Position numbers and translations under genes: made by a program. 45,475 bases of DNA from Planctomycetota bacterium (GTDB taxonomy: Bacteria > Planctomycetota > Planctomycetia > Pirellulales > Pirellulaceae): positions 1-45,475 of the forward strand of contig JAJDEH010000404.1 of assembly GCA_029259935.1 (NCBI GenBank), written 5' to 3'. Positions within the stretch are counted from its first letter, which is position 1, and the number at the start of each line of letters is the position of its first letter. Shown here piece by piece: positions 34,737 to 42,564 of this stretch. The notes beneath the pieces are model-generated. The model was given only the letters and a program-made list of their open reading frames with translations, was not told the DNA's origin and made no database searches.

Positions 34737-35439
34737 ACTTGGAGTCAACATCGATCACGTCGCTACCGTCCGGCAAGCCAGAAAAACAAATGAACCGGAT
34801 CCAGTTTGGGCTGCCGCGCTGGCGGAACTGGGCGGAGCCGACGGGATCACGATCCACCTGCGAGAAGATCGTCGGCATATTCAAGATCGCGACTTGCACG
34901 TGCTGCGAAAAACCGTGGCGGTTAAATTGAATCTAGAAATGGCCTGCACCGACGAAATGGTCGACATTGCCTTGGAATCGCGCCCCGATCAAATCACGCT
35001 GGTTCCAGAAAAACGGGAAGAAGTTACGACCGAAGGGGGCCTGAACGTGGCCGCCAATCGGGGTGTGGTCGCGGCCGCCATCGAACGATTGAAGGCGGCG
35101 AATCTCACCACCAGCTTGTTCCTCGACCCCAGCCATGAGCAGATTACTTTGGCCGCGGAACTAGGCGCGGATGCCGTAGAGCTGCACACCGGACAATACG
35201 CGTTGGCGTCGGTCGATCAGTGTCAATCAGAACTGACCGCATTGCAAGATGCGGGCCGCCGCGTGCGGGAACTCGGGATGACCCTGCATGCCGGACACGG
35301 CCTGACCTATCGCAACGTCACGCCGGTCGCGAAGATCGAAGGCATGTGCGAGTTGAACATCGGCCACAGTATCGTTTCACGGGCCGTAATGGTTGGGTTG
35401 GAACGCGCCGTTCGCGAAATGAAAGCACTGATCGTTTAG
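34729..35439 (+). CDS. pdxJ: Pyridoxine 5'-phosphate synthase
   Basis: Final ring-closing step of the DXP-dependent vitamin B6 pathway: condenses 1-deoxyxylulose 5-phosphate with 3-amino-2-oxopropyl phosphate to pyridoxine 5'-phosphate. The 236-residue TIM barrel has [15 protein letters not shown] at the N-terminus, [33 protein letters not shown] and [11 protein letters not shown], and ends with [12 protein letters not shown]. All are standard PdxJ motifs, and length is normal. Two tandem ATGs precede MAELG; the one at 34729 has GAGGAG at a workable four-base spacing, so it is preferred over 34726 and 34714. It converges with the next gene. Confidence 0.96.
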   Translation: MAELGVNIDHVATVRQARKTNEPDPVWAAALAELGGADGITIHLREDRRHIQDRDLHVLRKTVAVKLNLEMACTDEMVDIALESRPDQITLVPEKREEVTTEGGLNVAANRGVVAAAIERLKAANLTTSLFLDPSHEQITLAAELGADAVELHTGQYALASVDQCQSELTALQDAGRRVRELGMTLHAGHGLTYRNVTPVAKIEGMCELNIGHSIVSRAVMVGLERAVREMKALIV

Positions 35440-35496
35440 CGCCGCACGAAACGTACCTGACACTCGGCAGGTTCGGCGGTACATCGTTCGTTTCAG

Positions 35497-36813
35497 TTAT
35501 TCGCTGGTGGCCGAGCTGCCAATGCAATAGAGATTTTTCTCGCCGCGAATCAACAGTTGCCCGTCGCTTATCGCCGGCGACGCATAACAGTACTCGCCCA
35601 GCTTGCTTTGTGATACCACGTCGAGTGTCTTTCCGGGACGTACCACGGACATTTCGCCGTCGTCGGCCAAGAAGTAAACAAGGCCGTTGGCGGTCACCAG
35701 TGACGCGCTGAAATGTTTTCCCAAGCGATCTTGCCACAGCCGTTCGCCGGTCGCCGTGTCGAAACAATTGGCGGTTCCTCGATCATCCGCGACAAGTAAA
35801 TACTTGTCGACTACCACGGGTGACGGCACGTAGCAGCGGACATTTTTGATGTGCCAGGCAACATGCGTATCCGTGACGTTTCCGCTACCGCCGGGCAAGA
35901 TCCCCATCACGTGGTAGGTCGGAAATCCGGCGGCCATATAGAACTTTTCGCCATCGAAGACCATCGACGCGACGTATTGTTCGGTCGGGCCGTCGATCTT
36001 CCAATGGCGTTTGCCAGTGGACGGGTCGTAGCTGCAGACGCACTTACTGCCTGACAAAACCATCTCCGTGCGACCGGCGACTTCGCGAATAATCGGCGTG
36101 ACATAGCTGCGAGTATTGTGGTCCCGATCGACTTTCCAAACCGTTTCGCCGGTCGATCTATTCAAGGCAACTAGAAAGCCATCGCCGTCGTGGTCGCCGT
36201 TGACGATCACAAGATCCTTGTACAGGACCGGGCAACTGCAATAGCCATGAACGCTGACAAAATTGCCCGGCGCAACTTTCCACTTTTGTTTGCCATCAAA
36301 ATCGTAAGCCGCCACCGTGATCTTTCCCGGCGTGACGGGTCGCGCCCGGCCGACGTTGCGAGCGGGAATGGTACTGCCATCCACGTCAAGAAACGTCACA
36401 TAAACCAATTTGCCGTCGGTGACAGGCGTGCCCGACGCGTGGCTGTTCAAGGAATGCTTGGTTTCCAGCAGCGACTTGAGTACCGTCTGTTGCCAGAGGA
36501 TTTTTCCGGAGTGCCGGTCGAGGCAGAGCAGGACTCGTTCGTTTTGTTCGGCATTCTTATCTTCAATGCACGACACCACAAAGATGCGATCGCCCCACGC
36601 CACGGGCGAAGAATGCCCCACACCGGGAATCGGGGTCTTCCAAGCAATGTTCTCACCCGTCGCGCCGTCCCAGCGAGTTGGAATACTCTTCTCGATGCTT
36701 GTTCCATCTCCACGGGCTCCGCGCCAGCCTGGCCAGTTCTCACCCGATGCCACGTTGGAAAACTGCAAAGATGCTACCAAGAATATCGAAAAAGCAATCA
36801 ACAGGCGTGCCAT
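35497..36813 (-). CDS. Exported PQQ-like beta-propeller protein
   Basis: A 438-residue secreted protein with a signal peptide (MARLLIAFSIFLVASLQFSN). It has seven or eight PQQ-type blades such as RVLLCLDRHSGKILWQQ, GFLVALNRSTGETVWKV and CVCSYDPSTGKRHWKI. Planctomycetes encode many such propellers; most have no bound PQQ and no known substrate. The WPGWRGARGDGTS opening after the signal peptide is the usual signature of this family. ATG 36813 has GGAG eight bases upstream; a frame extending to 36888 lacks one. It is a stand-alone gene; the next upstream gene on the same strand is 213 nt away. Confidence 0.88.
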   Translation of the reverse strand: MARLLIAFSIFLVASLQFSNVASGENWPGWRGARGDGTSIEKSIPTRWDGATGENIAWKTPIPGVGHSSPVAWGDRIFVVSCIEDKNAEQNERVLLCLDRHSGKILWQQTVLKSLLETKHSLNSHASGTPVTDGKLVYVTFLDVDGSTIPARNVGRARPVTPGKITVAAYDFDGKQKWKVAPGNFVSVHGYCSCPVLYKDLVIVNGDHDGDGFLVALNRSTGETVWKVDRDHNTRSYVTPIIREVAGRTEMVLSGSKCVCSYDPSTGKRHWKIDGPTEQYVASMVFDGEKFYMAAGFPTYHVMGILPGGSGNVTDTHVAWHIKNVRCYVPSPVVVDKYLLVADDRGTANCFDTATGERLWQDRLGKHFSASLVTANGLVYFLADDGEMSVVRPGKTLDVVSQSKLGEYCYASPAISDGQLLIRGEKNLYCIGSSATSE

Positions 36814-37026
36814 GAAATCTACTCCGGTTGCGTGAAGGAGGGAGGGCAATCGAGGGCAGGAATGTGCGGGGGTCCCCGTAGGAAACAAGATACCATCCCA
36901 GCGGGCGCAGTGGAACAGTTGATGGCGGAGGCAGGCGGAAGCAAGGATTCAGGCCGAGAATTGCGGTCCTGCCACGCGGTTTCGATACCAGATGACTGAT
37001 CCCAGTGCTTGAGATCACCGCTAGCG

Positions 37027-37395
37027 CTATTCGATCGTCTTTAGGTGGGCCAGCAGCGCGTCGTCCATGTCTTCCGCCTCGTGAAACAGAGTTGATTCGC
37101 GTTGATAGCGAAAGCGGAGGCGGTCGCCAGGGCTCAGCTTGGCCTTCAGCCGCTCGTGCTCCTGTTCCGGGAGGTAGCAATACGACGGTCTTCCACTCCG
37201 CGATTTGGGCAGGTGGTACTTTATCTCGATCACGTGGGCGTGACTAAGCTGGCGACCTTCAAAGTGATCTGAACTGGTTGAAAAAGCGACAACCTCGACT
37301 TCGGCGCGGCTGGTTCCCAACCCGAAATAGCTCCACAACAGGACGAGCCCGATCAGGGCCAGCATGACCACATGGCGAATGCGGACGAATTTCAT
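37027..37395 (-). CDS. Small single-span membrane protein, unknown
   Basis: A 122-residue protein. Residues about 8-26 (HVVMLALIGLVLLWSYFGL) form a membrane anchor, and the rest is a charged soluble domain with a regular alternation of strands (VEVVAFSTSS, HVIEIKYHLP, GDRLRFRYQRES). No family is recognised. ATG 37395 (or the adjacent one at 37398) has GGGGA just upstream; a longer frame to 37455 adds residues with no support. It is divergent from the cyclophilin gene. Most likely it is faced to the outside of the membrane. Confidence 0.65.
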   Translation of the reverse strand: MKFVRIRHVVMLALIGLVLLWSYFGLGTSRAEVEVVAFSTSSDHFEGRQLSHAHVIEIKYHLPKSRSGRPSYCYLPEQEHERLKAKLSPGDRLRFRYQRESTLFHEAEDMDDALLAHLKTIE

Positions 37396-37663
37396 CATGG
37401 TCCCCAGAAAAACGAGTTGAACCCAATCCGACGTAGCGGCCCGAGTCACCTGCAATCATATACAATCGGTGCCCCAGCGGGGATGGCATGCGCGGGCCAA
37501 TTTAGGCATCTTTAGGTCGAGTGGGAAATATGGCACTATGTTGGAATGGCGAGCCCGCCAGTGGCAGCCAGACGGTTTCCTGCCGCGTCGGAAGTTTCGC
37601 TTCCCGAGGCAAGCCGGTCGCAGTGTTCGCTTGCAGTACATCCTTACCCGCGCGGAGAACGAA

Positions 37664-38089
37664 ATGAAGGTCGCCAGCATCCAAACCAACAAGGGCACGA
37701 TCCAGCTAGAGCTTTATGACGACAAGGTGCCCAAGACGGTTGCCAACTTTGAGAAACTGGTTGGCGACGGTTTTTACGATGGTTTGAAGTTTCATCGAGT
37801 GATTGACGACTTCATGGTCCAAACCGGCTGCCCCAAAGGCAATGGCACCGGCGGCCCGGGCTATGAGTTTGAAGATGAATTCGTTCCGGATCTGAAGCAC
37901 GACGGGCCGGGCGTCCTGTCGATGGCGAACGCGGGTCCCAATACGAATGGTTCGCAGTTTTTCATTACGCATGTCGCGACACCGTGGCTGGATGGCAAGC
38001 ACTCGGTGTTTGGCCGCGTGACCGAAGGTCAAGATGTGGTCAATTCCATCGTGGGAGGCGATACAATGGAGAAGATCACGATTGGCTAA
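37664..38089 (+). CDS. Peptidyl-prolyl cis-trans isomerase, cyclophilin type
   Basis: A 141-residue cytoplasmic cyclophilin. It catalyses cis-trans isomerisation of prolyl bonds in folding proteins. [22 protein letters not shown] carries the active-site Arg, Phe and Gln positions and [21 protein letters not shown] the second half of the pocket (both motifs shown as continuous family signatures). No signal peptide precedes it. GGAG lies seven bases before ATG 37664, so the upstream frame from 37469 is not used. The short form without an N-terminal anchor is the usual PpiB-like type. It is the last protein gene before the tmRNA. Confidence 0.95.
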   Translation: MKVASIQTNKGTIQLELYDDKVPKTVANFEKLVGDGFYDGLKFHRVIDDFMVQTGCPKGNGTGGPGYEFEDEFVPDLKHDGPGVLSMANAGPNTNGSQFFITHVATPWLDGKHSVFGRVTEGQDVVNSIVGGDTMEKITIG

Positions 38090-38270
38090 GAGTAAAGCAG
38101 CCTTCTTGGTCCGAGGCCACAAAGCCGCCGTCAAGTTGATTGCCGTCTTCAAGCGATCGAGAACCTCGCGTTGCAAGATCGGTTTCGCCCCCTCTTGCTA
38201 AGCCATGCAAATACACATGCATTCGTTCCCGTTCGTTCCTTTGCGAGTGGCCTTCATGGCGATTTCGGCG

Positions 38271-38276
38271 TATAAT
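38271..38276 (+). promoter_or_regulatory. Possible tmRNA promoter -10
   Basis: A perfect TATAAT sits 85 bases before the mature tmRNA. No good -35 lies 16-18 bases upstream. If used it gives a precursor with a 5' leader of about 78 nt, which includes a 6-bp hairpin (CTACCG/CGGTAG, 38314-38331) that ends in CTTTT. Confidence 0.4.
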
Positions 38277-38360
38277 CAAGGTTGATTGGTAAGATTCAAG
38301 ATATGCTGAAAAACTACCGATGAAACGGTAGCTTTTACGCGAAGAACTGCTCAGTCATTT

Positions 38361-38720
38361 GGGGGCGAATTGGATTCGACCGGATAGACTGAAGTGAAAG
38401 TGGCGTGCCGTGGTTGGTCAGTTGGCCACGTTAAAAGCTGACCAAAAACTTTAATTGCTGAGAATAACACTCTCGCATTGGCTGCCTAGTAAAGGTGGCC
38501 CCGACTGCGGAGCTTCGCCGGAGAGTTCCAAAAGTCGGTCACAATTCCGGATCGCTTCAAGCCATGTCGGGCACGCTCGAAGCTAAAAACCGTTCCTGGC
38601 TAGTCACCCGGAAACCTCGTCGGCTGGGGTTTCGAGCGGCAAAAATCAAATAGTCGACTACGCACGTAGAAGCTTTCATGGAAATATCGCGGGACGCGGG
38701 TTCAATTCCCGCCGCCTCCA
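38361..38720 (+). ncRNA. ssrA: Transfer-messenger RNA (tmRNA)
   Basis: Rescues stalled ribosomes and tags the unfinished protein for degradation. The 5' end GGGGGCG pairs with CGCCTCC at the 3' end (one G-U), forming the 7-bp acceptor stem, with A38720 as discriminator. CCA is not encoded. The typical GAATTGGATTCGACCGG follows the 5' end and a T-arm-like hairpin, CGGGTTCAATTCCCG, the other. The tag frame starts at GCT 38457 and reads AENNTLALAA, ending at TAG 38489; the LALAA end matches the protease-recognised ending of bacterial tags. The 3' end lies within the integration site of the mobile element. Confidence 0.97.
38676..38720. other. Attachment site of the element (tmRNA 3' end)
   Basis: The 3' end of ssrA, including the T-arm and acceptor strand, is a known target of tyrosine integrases. 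Here the integrase gene lies immediately next to it and its frame runs antisense into the tmRNA. The expected second copy of this sequence (right end) is not in the window. Confidence 0.75.
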
Positions 38721-40013
38721 CTTTGCACCGTCTGTGTCAGGCGGTGCTTTTTTGTGCCCATCGGTGTCATAACCCCCGTTCTTACCGGGGTTTGGGTCTT
38801 TAGGGTCCGCACGAGAATCGTGCCGTTCCGTGCCATCCGATGCCTCGTTGTGCCCTTCAGGGACGCCGGGAGTGCAGACAATATGCAGACACGGGAGTGA
38901 CTTGAGGGCCTTTGCCTGATCGTCGAGACCGACGTGAGTGTACTTCATCGTCATCCGAACATCGGAGTGCCGGGCCAGTTGTCTCGCCTCTGGGAGCGAA
39001 GCACCGTTCTTGAGAAGTTCCGTAACGTGGGTGTGACGACCTGCTGCATGGAAGTCCGCAATGCCCTCATCTGTCCGGTAGGGGATACCGACTGAGGCAA
39101 GGTCTTTCTTCACCATCAGCCACGTCCGCCGCTTCGCCAATTTCGGAAACAGCGGCTCATCGGCAGGGGCCTCAGCGAGCCATGTCCGGAGAAGGGGAAT
39201 GAATTCAGCGTGGAGTGGTAGAACATCCTTGCGGCGGTGCTTTGATGCCCCGGCTTCCACGGTCACCACCGGCTGGGGGACATCGAGGGTGAAGGACTTC
39301 GGGGTCAGGCTGGCCAGTTCACCCCTGCGGAGTCCCGTCATGTACGACAGGACGTAAATACGGGACCGCTCTTCACCCGTGAAGCACTGAATCGACGTAT
39401 CGCTGGTCCGGGCTGCATTGACGAGTTTCCCGAATTCCTCGGAGGTTAACGCACGGCGGGGGTGCCGAACGTCGGTTTCCGCGTTGCGGCGGACAATCCC
39501 AGCGAAGGGATTGCGGGGAAGGATTCTCCGCTTGGGGTCCGCTAGCCAGTTGCCGAAGGAATCAACGGCTTGCACGTAGTGGTTGTAGGTGCGGTGGCCG
39601 TAGTCTTTCTCCTCGCAGAAGTCGGCAACAAACTCCTCAACATCATCGGCGTTGAGGTCTGCGAGCACCCGGAACTCGCACCCTGCGACCGTTGTCCGTA
39701 CCCGGCCCATGGTTAATTTGACGTGCTTTTCGGTGTCGCCCTTCCTTCTCAGGCTCTTCTCGAAGTCATCGAGATAGCCGACAACCCCTGGCGACTGCCT
39801 CTTCCCGAGTACCGCGTCAAGCTCGGAAGCTGTGGCCAAGCCTGCCTTGATCCGTTCCACAAGGGATTCGATCTGAGCGGCCTTCGTCTCCGAAACGCCC
39901 TTATCGGGACATCCCTTCGTCGTCCTGCGTTTTCCGTTGTGGTCGAAGAACTGGATGTAGTACGGGGCGTTTTTCTTCCGCTTGTCGCGGCTGAGTTTCT
40001 TAACGGATGCCAT
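38676..40013 (-). CDS. Tyrosine site-specific integrase
   Basis: A 445-residue phage-type tyrosine recombinase that inserts and, with the excisionase, removes the element. An N-terminal arm-binding and core-binding region (about 1-175) is followed by the catalytic domain. The visible residues are Arg229 (TGLRRGEL), a Lys near 258, FHAAGRH at about 321-327, His349 (LARHSD) and Tyr358 (MKYTHV). FHAAGRH has an extra residue compared with the usual HxLR. The last about 30 residues (ending in RRRELNPRPAIFP) are antisense tmRNA, so the true function of the tail is doubtful. ATG 40013 is a normal start; excisionase ends 18 nt upstream. Confidence 0.93.
   Translation of the reverse strand: MASVKKLSRDKRKKNAPYYIQFFDHNGKRRTTKGCPDKGVSETKAAQIESLVERIKAGLATASELDAVLGKRQSPGVVGYLDDFEKSLRRKGDTEKHVKLTMGRVRTTVAGCEFRVLADLNADDVEEFVADFCEEKDYGHRTYNHYVQAVDSFGNWLADPKRRILPRNPFAGIVRRNAETDVRHPRRALTSEEFGKLVNAARTSDTSIQCFTGEERSRIYVLSYMTGLRRGELASLTPKSFTLDVPQPVVTVEAGASKHRRKDVLPLHAEFIPLLRTWLAEAPADEPLFPKLAKRRTWLMVKKDLASVGIPYRTDEGIADFHAAGRHTHVTELLKNGASLPEARQLARHSDVRMTMKYTHVGLDDQAKALKSLPCLHIVCTPGVPEGHNEASDGTERHDSRADPKDPNPGKNGGYDTDGHKKAPPDTDGAKWRRRELNPRPAIFP
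38725..38753 (+). terminator. Intrinsic terminator of ssrA
   Basis: GCACCG pairs with CGGTGC around an 11-base loop, followed by TTTTTT. It stops transcription just after the mature tmRNA. It lies on the element side of the attachment core, antisense to the end of the integrase frame. Confidence 0.85.
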
Positions 40014-40031
40014 ACGGATTCTCCTTCGGCG

Positions 40032-40250
40032 TTATTGTTCGTTTGGGGTCACTGCGGGACAACCCGCATCGATCCATTCCTGCAGCTCGGCATGTCGCCA
40101 GCGGGTGTTTCCACGAACGCGGATGGGTTCGATGAGTTCACCGGCACTGAGCATCCGCCACACCGTCCGCTTGGAAACGGAAAGCATGGCACCGACCTGC
40201 TCTACGGTGAGAAGTGTGGGTTGGGCGGGAAGTTCAACGTCAACAGACAT
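40032..40250 (-). CDS. Excisionase / MerR-like helix-turn-helix protein
   Basis: A 72-residue winged-helix DNA-binding protein, LLTVEQVGAMLSVSKRTVWRM followed by WRHAELQEWIDAGCP, the pattern of excisionases and the helix-turn-helix AlpA/Xis group. It lies directly before the integrase (18-nt gap), so both are expressed together. ATG 40250 has AGGAGG eight or nine bases upstream; a TTG at 40253 was rejected. The leader carries one of the three folded RNA elements (40300-40428). It probably controls direction of integration and may bind near the attachment site. Confidence 0.85.
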   Translation of the reverse strand: MSVDVELPAQPTLLTVEQVGAMLSVSKRTVWRMLSAGELIEPIRVRGNTRWRHAELQEWIDAGCPAVTPNEQ

Positions 40251-40299
40251 CAAGGGAATCCTCCTGATGGAAGGTGAGCTATCGGAAAAAAGATTGGAG

Positions 40300-40428
40300 A
40301 GCGGGGGAGTGAAACCCGCTCACCAAAATCCGATCCATCAGGTGGATCAATCTCAACCGTTCACAACGCCGGCTAAGCCTTGAAGGCGAGCTTGGCGAGG
40401 CTGTTGGCTTCCTACTGCGAGAGTAGGG
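40300..40428 (-). ncRNA. Folded leader element, copy 1 (before excisionase)
   Basis: Structured leader of the excisionase gene. Read on the minus strand from 40428: a 6-bp hairpin (CCTACT/AGTAGG), GGAAGC, CTCGCC, a GCC/GGC hairpin, GGCGTT...GAACGGTTG, a 6-bp hairpin (40333-40349) and a 7-bp hairpin GAGCGGG/CCCGCTC (40300-40322) with the 9-base loop TTTCACTCC. It is shared with copies at 41542 and 42565, whose stems differ but keep pairing. The ribosome site lies some 40 bases downstream. Strand is inferred from gene direction. Confidence 0.6.
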
Positions 40429-40454
40429 GAGTGAGCAATTACGGTTGCGTTCAT

Positions 40455-40595
40455 CTAAGGTCTAAAGTCGCCTTCGGCGTCCCACTTTGACCACGGGCTA
40501 CGTTTGCAGGAATCGCAGAGAATATACTGAGAGTCGTGCTCCGCTGGAGCCCCGCAATCTTCGCAGACAGCAGTAACAGTTGGATCAACGTCCAT
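40455..40595 (-). CDS. Very small zinc-ribbon-type protein
   Basis: A 46-residue protein with two CxxC knuckles: CEDCGAPAE and LCDSCKRSP, typical of a single zinc ribbon. It starts at ATG 40595 with no Shine-Dalgarno but with a C-rich tract before it (ACCCCCTTTATC). A frame in the same phase continues upstream to 41297, but it overlaps another gene and looks like a shadow. Function unknown; mobile elements often carry such small ribbon proteins. Confidence 0.65.
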   Translation of the reverse strand: MDVDPTVTAVCEDCGAPAEHDSQYILCDSCKRSPWSKWDAEGDFRP

Positions 40596-40616
40596 GATAA
40601 AGGGGGTTAAAGAAAA
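40596..40616 (-). promoter_or_regulatory. C-rich leader, copy 1
   Basis: On the minus strand the sequence before ATG 40595 is TTCTTTAACCCCCTTTATC. There is no Shine-Dalgarno. The same C-rich pattern precedes ATG 41118, 42039 and 43127. Confidence 0.5.
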
Positions 40617-40746
40617 TGCTCGCCGTCCACAGGGAACGACGGAAAAATGCCACACGGAGCCCGGATTGCAACGTCCGTAACCGTCGCAATCCAGACTGAT
40701 CGTATGGCTCGGTGTGCGGGCAGTTGCGGCTGTCCTCATGCATCCA

Positions 40747-41118
40747 TCAAGAGCCTTCGGCCTTTGCAATAACCGTTTCGAGAAAATCGAGTGATGTTTG
40801 AAAGCCTTCGCTCGGGGAATCGGACGTTCCGATGTCCCAGTCACCGGATAAGGCAATCCGGCAATTCTCGGCTTCTGTCCTGCAGGCTTCGAGTAACTCC
40901 GGAGCCGCAGCGATGAGGCGGGCATTTGCTTCCGTCTCGGGCACCTCATCCAACTCTGCGACAATGATTGCCTCATATCGCTCCTCACCGTACGTGGCTG
41001 GCAATGGACATCGACGGTTTCGACCTTCGATGAGCAAACCGACGCCCGGATTCGTTGAACGATAGAAAGACCACGGCCCCAACGTGTGTGCCGATGACGT
41101 GGCAGAGGTATCATCCAT
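40747..41118 (-). CDS. Mobile-element protein, ANARLIAAAPELL type
   Basis: A 123-residue protein. It has HTLGPWSFYRS near the N-terminus and ANARLIAAAPELLEACRTEAE in the second half, a pattern I know from phage and mobile-element proteins of unknown function, often annotated as hypothetical. No catalytic motif is seen. ATG 41118 lies after a C-rich tract; a longer frame to 41199 is out of register with this leader. Downstream of it, a strongly paired non-coding stretch of 151 nt precedes the zinc-ribbon gene (about 10/11 bp CACACGGAGCC/GGCTCGGTGTG and 7-bp GGATTGC/GCAATCC). Confidence 0.75.
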   Translation of the reverse strand: MDDTSATSSAHTLGPWSFYRSTNPGVGLLIEGRNRRCPLPATYGEERYEAIIVAELDEVPETEANARLIAAAPELLEACRTEAENCRIALSGDWDIGTSDSPSEGFQTSLDFLETVIAKAEGS

Positions 41119-41140
41119 GAAAGAAGGGGGAAAGAAACTA
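41119..41140 (-). promoter_or_regulatory. C-rich leader, copy 2
   Basis: On the minus strand the sequence is GTTTCTTTCCCCCTTCTTTC directly before ATG 41118. It lacks a Shine-Dalgarno. Confidence 0.5.
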
Positions 41141-41250
41141 CTCGTTGCAGACCGTCTGCAACGGAAATCCACACCGACGTGCTTGGGCAACGTCCGCAAA
41201 CGCTGTCTTCTGCACGGTCGATGGTGTGGTTTGTCTTGGCAATCATGCGA

Positions 41251-41505
41251 TCACCTTTGTTGTTTCGTTTGCTTTGCCAGTCGGAAGAGTCCGACACAAG
41301 CCGTCACGATCATCCAAGCAGAAGGAATCATAAGGACGGCGACACCCTCATGGCCGGGTGTCAGAGCGAGTATTCCATTCAGCAACACGAATAGGCATCC
41401 GTTGATGATGGTGAGAACGTACACAACCCTCAATTTTCCGAGAGCCACCAGCCAGCTAATCAGCATGGACATGAGGCACGATGTCAGGGAGAGGGTCGTA
41501 ATCAT
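41251..41505 (-). CDS. Small membrane protein
   Basis: An 84-residue protein, almost entirely hydrophobic, with two or three spans (LMSMLISWLVALGKLRVV, TIINGCLFVLLNGILAL, IPSAWMIVTACVGLFRL). The C-terminus is basic (LAKQTKQQR), which would place it in the cytoplasm. GAAGGA lies seven bases before ATG 41505, one of the few classical ribosome sites in this element. The folded leader copy 2 lies just upstream. The function is unknown. Confidence 0.7.
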   Translation of the reverse strand: MITTLSLTSCLMSMLISWLVALGKLRVVYVLTIINGCLFVLLNGILALTPGHEGVAVLMIPSAWMIVTACVGLFRLAKQTKQQR

Positions 41506-41541
41506 CGGAGCATCCTTCGTGTTTCCGTTGAAGGTAAAGAG

Positions 41542-41660
41542 CGATCAGCGGGGGAGTGAAGCCCGCTGATCGAATGTGATCCGGTATAGGGATCGTGGTG
41601 CAACCGTCGAAAACGCCAGCGATGCCACAAGGGCACGACTCGGCGAGTCGACTGGTTTCC
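41542..41660 (-). ncRNA. Folded leader element, copy 2 (before small membrane protein)
   Basis: Same architecture as copy 1: GGAAACC, ACTCGCC, TGCC/GGCA hairpin, GGCGTTTTCGACGGTTG, a 5-bp hairpin (41578-41594) and an 11-bp hairpin CGATCAGCGGG / CCCGCTGATCG (41542-41572) with loop CTTCACTCC. The stem bases differ from the other copies yet all pair. Confidence 0.6.
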
Positions 41661-41733
41661 GATGAGCAACCGAGAGGGCGGTCGATCAACGGGAAGCCAT
41701 TTCCACTCCACAGTGCACCACCAAAGCGATGTC

Positions 41734-42039
41734 CTATTCCTCAACAGGCTCCACGCCGTTTCGGACGAACTCGTACGCTTTCGTGAGTGCGTGAGATGCG
41801 ACGAGGAAGTCCTCGGGAAATAAGCTGGGCGTACGCTTGTACTCAGTTCCATCCTTGTAGGATCGAGTAACCGTGGCCACGAAAGTATCGCGACTGCCAT
41901 TCTTGCCTTTGACCGTCTTGTTCCATAAGGCGACGTTGACGTGTCCATACTGGAAACGTGCAACAGGCAAGGTTGGTGCTGCCTCGTCCGTATCAGTGCG
42001 GGCAGGGCGGGCCGATGATGGTGATGTGGCTTTTGCCAT
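41734..42039 (-). CDS. Small conserved mobile-element protein
   Basis: A 101-residue protein. FQYGHVNVALWNKTVKGKNG and FVATVTRSYKDGTEYKRTPSL resemble a small family I recall from planctomycete and other integrative elements (pattern: ...VAIWRNETENGPFYNVTFSRSYKDG..., followed by ...FGRDDLLVLAKVADEA). A role in ssDNA binding has been guessed for similar proteins but is not shown here. ATG 42039 has no Shine-Dalgarno; a C7 tract precedes it. The upstream frame to 42162 starts before this tract and is unlikely. Confidence 0.72.
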   Translation of the reverse strand: MAKATSPSSARPARTDTDEAAPTLPVARFQYGHVNVALWNKTVKGKNGSRDTFVATVTRSYKDGTEYKRTPSLFPEDFLVASHALTKAYEFVRNGVEPVEE

Positions 42040-42060
42040 CGTGAAGGGGGGGAGAAATTG
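42040..42060 (-). promoter_or_regulatory. C-rich leader, copy 3
   Basis: On the minus strand, TTTCTCCCCCCCTTCACG precedes ATG 42039. This copy has the longest C-run (seven). Confidence 0.5.
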
Positions 42061-42240
42061 AAAAACCGGCACTCCGGCCGGACGGTAAGATCGACGGCGA
42101 AACACGTACTCTGAACGAGCCCTCTCTGACAGAGTGGTCTCGCCGCCGATCGTGGCATCCAACCATGGTTATTTCGCATCGGTACTCTTCAATTCGGGTG
42201 ACTGCTGACGGTCGTTGCGTCTACGGGTAGTCGTCGTAGT

Positions 42241-42528
42241 CTAAAAACTGTTGAATGCTGGTCGCTCTTCGAGGATTTCTGTAAGGTCCTCAATTTCCTC
42301 TTCGCTAAGGTATCGTGCGAAGTAACGCTCTCGGTCTGTCCAATAGAGGTCACACACCGTTGGGTCATCGCTCCAAAGAAACCACAAGAAGTGCTCGCTG
42401 CTCTCGCCTTCATGCATCAAAAAGTCTTGATATGTTTCGTGGAAATGTTCAAAGTCGTTGGCACTTATTTCTTTGATTTCGGATGCATCATCGCGAAGCA
42501 TGGCGACGTATTCGGAAAGGAAACTCAT
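42241..42528 (-). CDS. Small acidic protein, unknown
   Basis: A 95-residue strongly acidic protein (MSFLSEYVAMLRDDASEIKE, then FHETYQDFLMHEGESSEHFL and LSEEEIEDLTEILEERP) with a predicted all-helical build. No homologue is recognised. Such small acidic proteins in mobile elements are sometimes DNA mimics or anti-defence proteins, which is only a possibility. GAGG lies before ATG 42528 and the folded leader copy 3 lies just upstream. Confidence 0.65.
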   Translation of the reverse strand: MSFLSEYVAMLRDDASEIKEISANDFEHFHETYQDFLMHEGESSEHFLWFLWSDDPTVCDLYWTDRERYFARYLSEEEIEDLTEILEERPAFNSF

Positions 42529-42564
42529 TTGATTTACCTCGTCACTGTTGCCAATTGAAAAAAT

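Noticed and set aside
40455..41297. A 280-codon leftward frame spanning the element's small genes.
   Set aside because: It overlaps the 123-residue gene in another frame. Only its last 46 codons look like a real protein (zinc ribbon); the rest is Arg/Ser-rich shadow sequence.
41502..42179. A 225-codon frame across folded leader copy 2.
   Set aside because: His/Arg/Ser-rich composition typical of shadow frames; it crosses the structured element and overlaps the conserved 101-residue gene.
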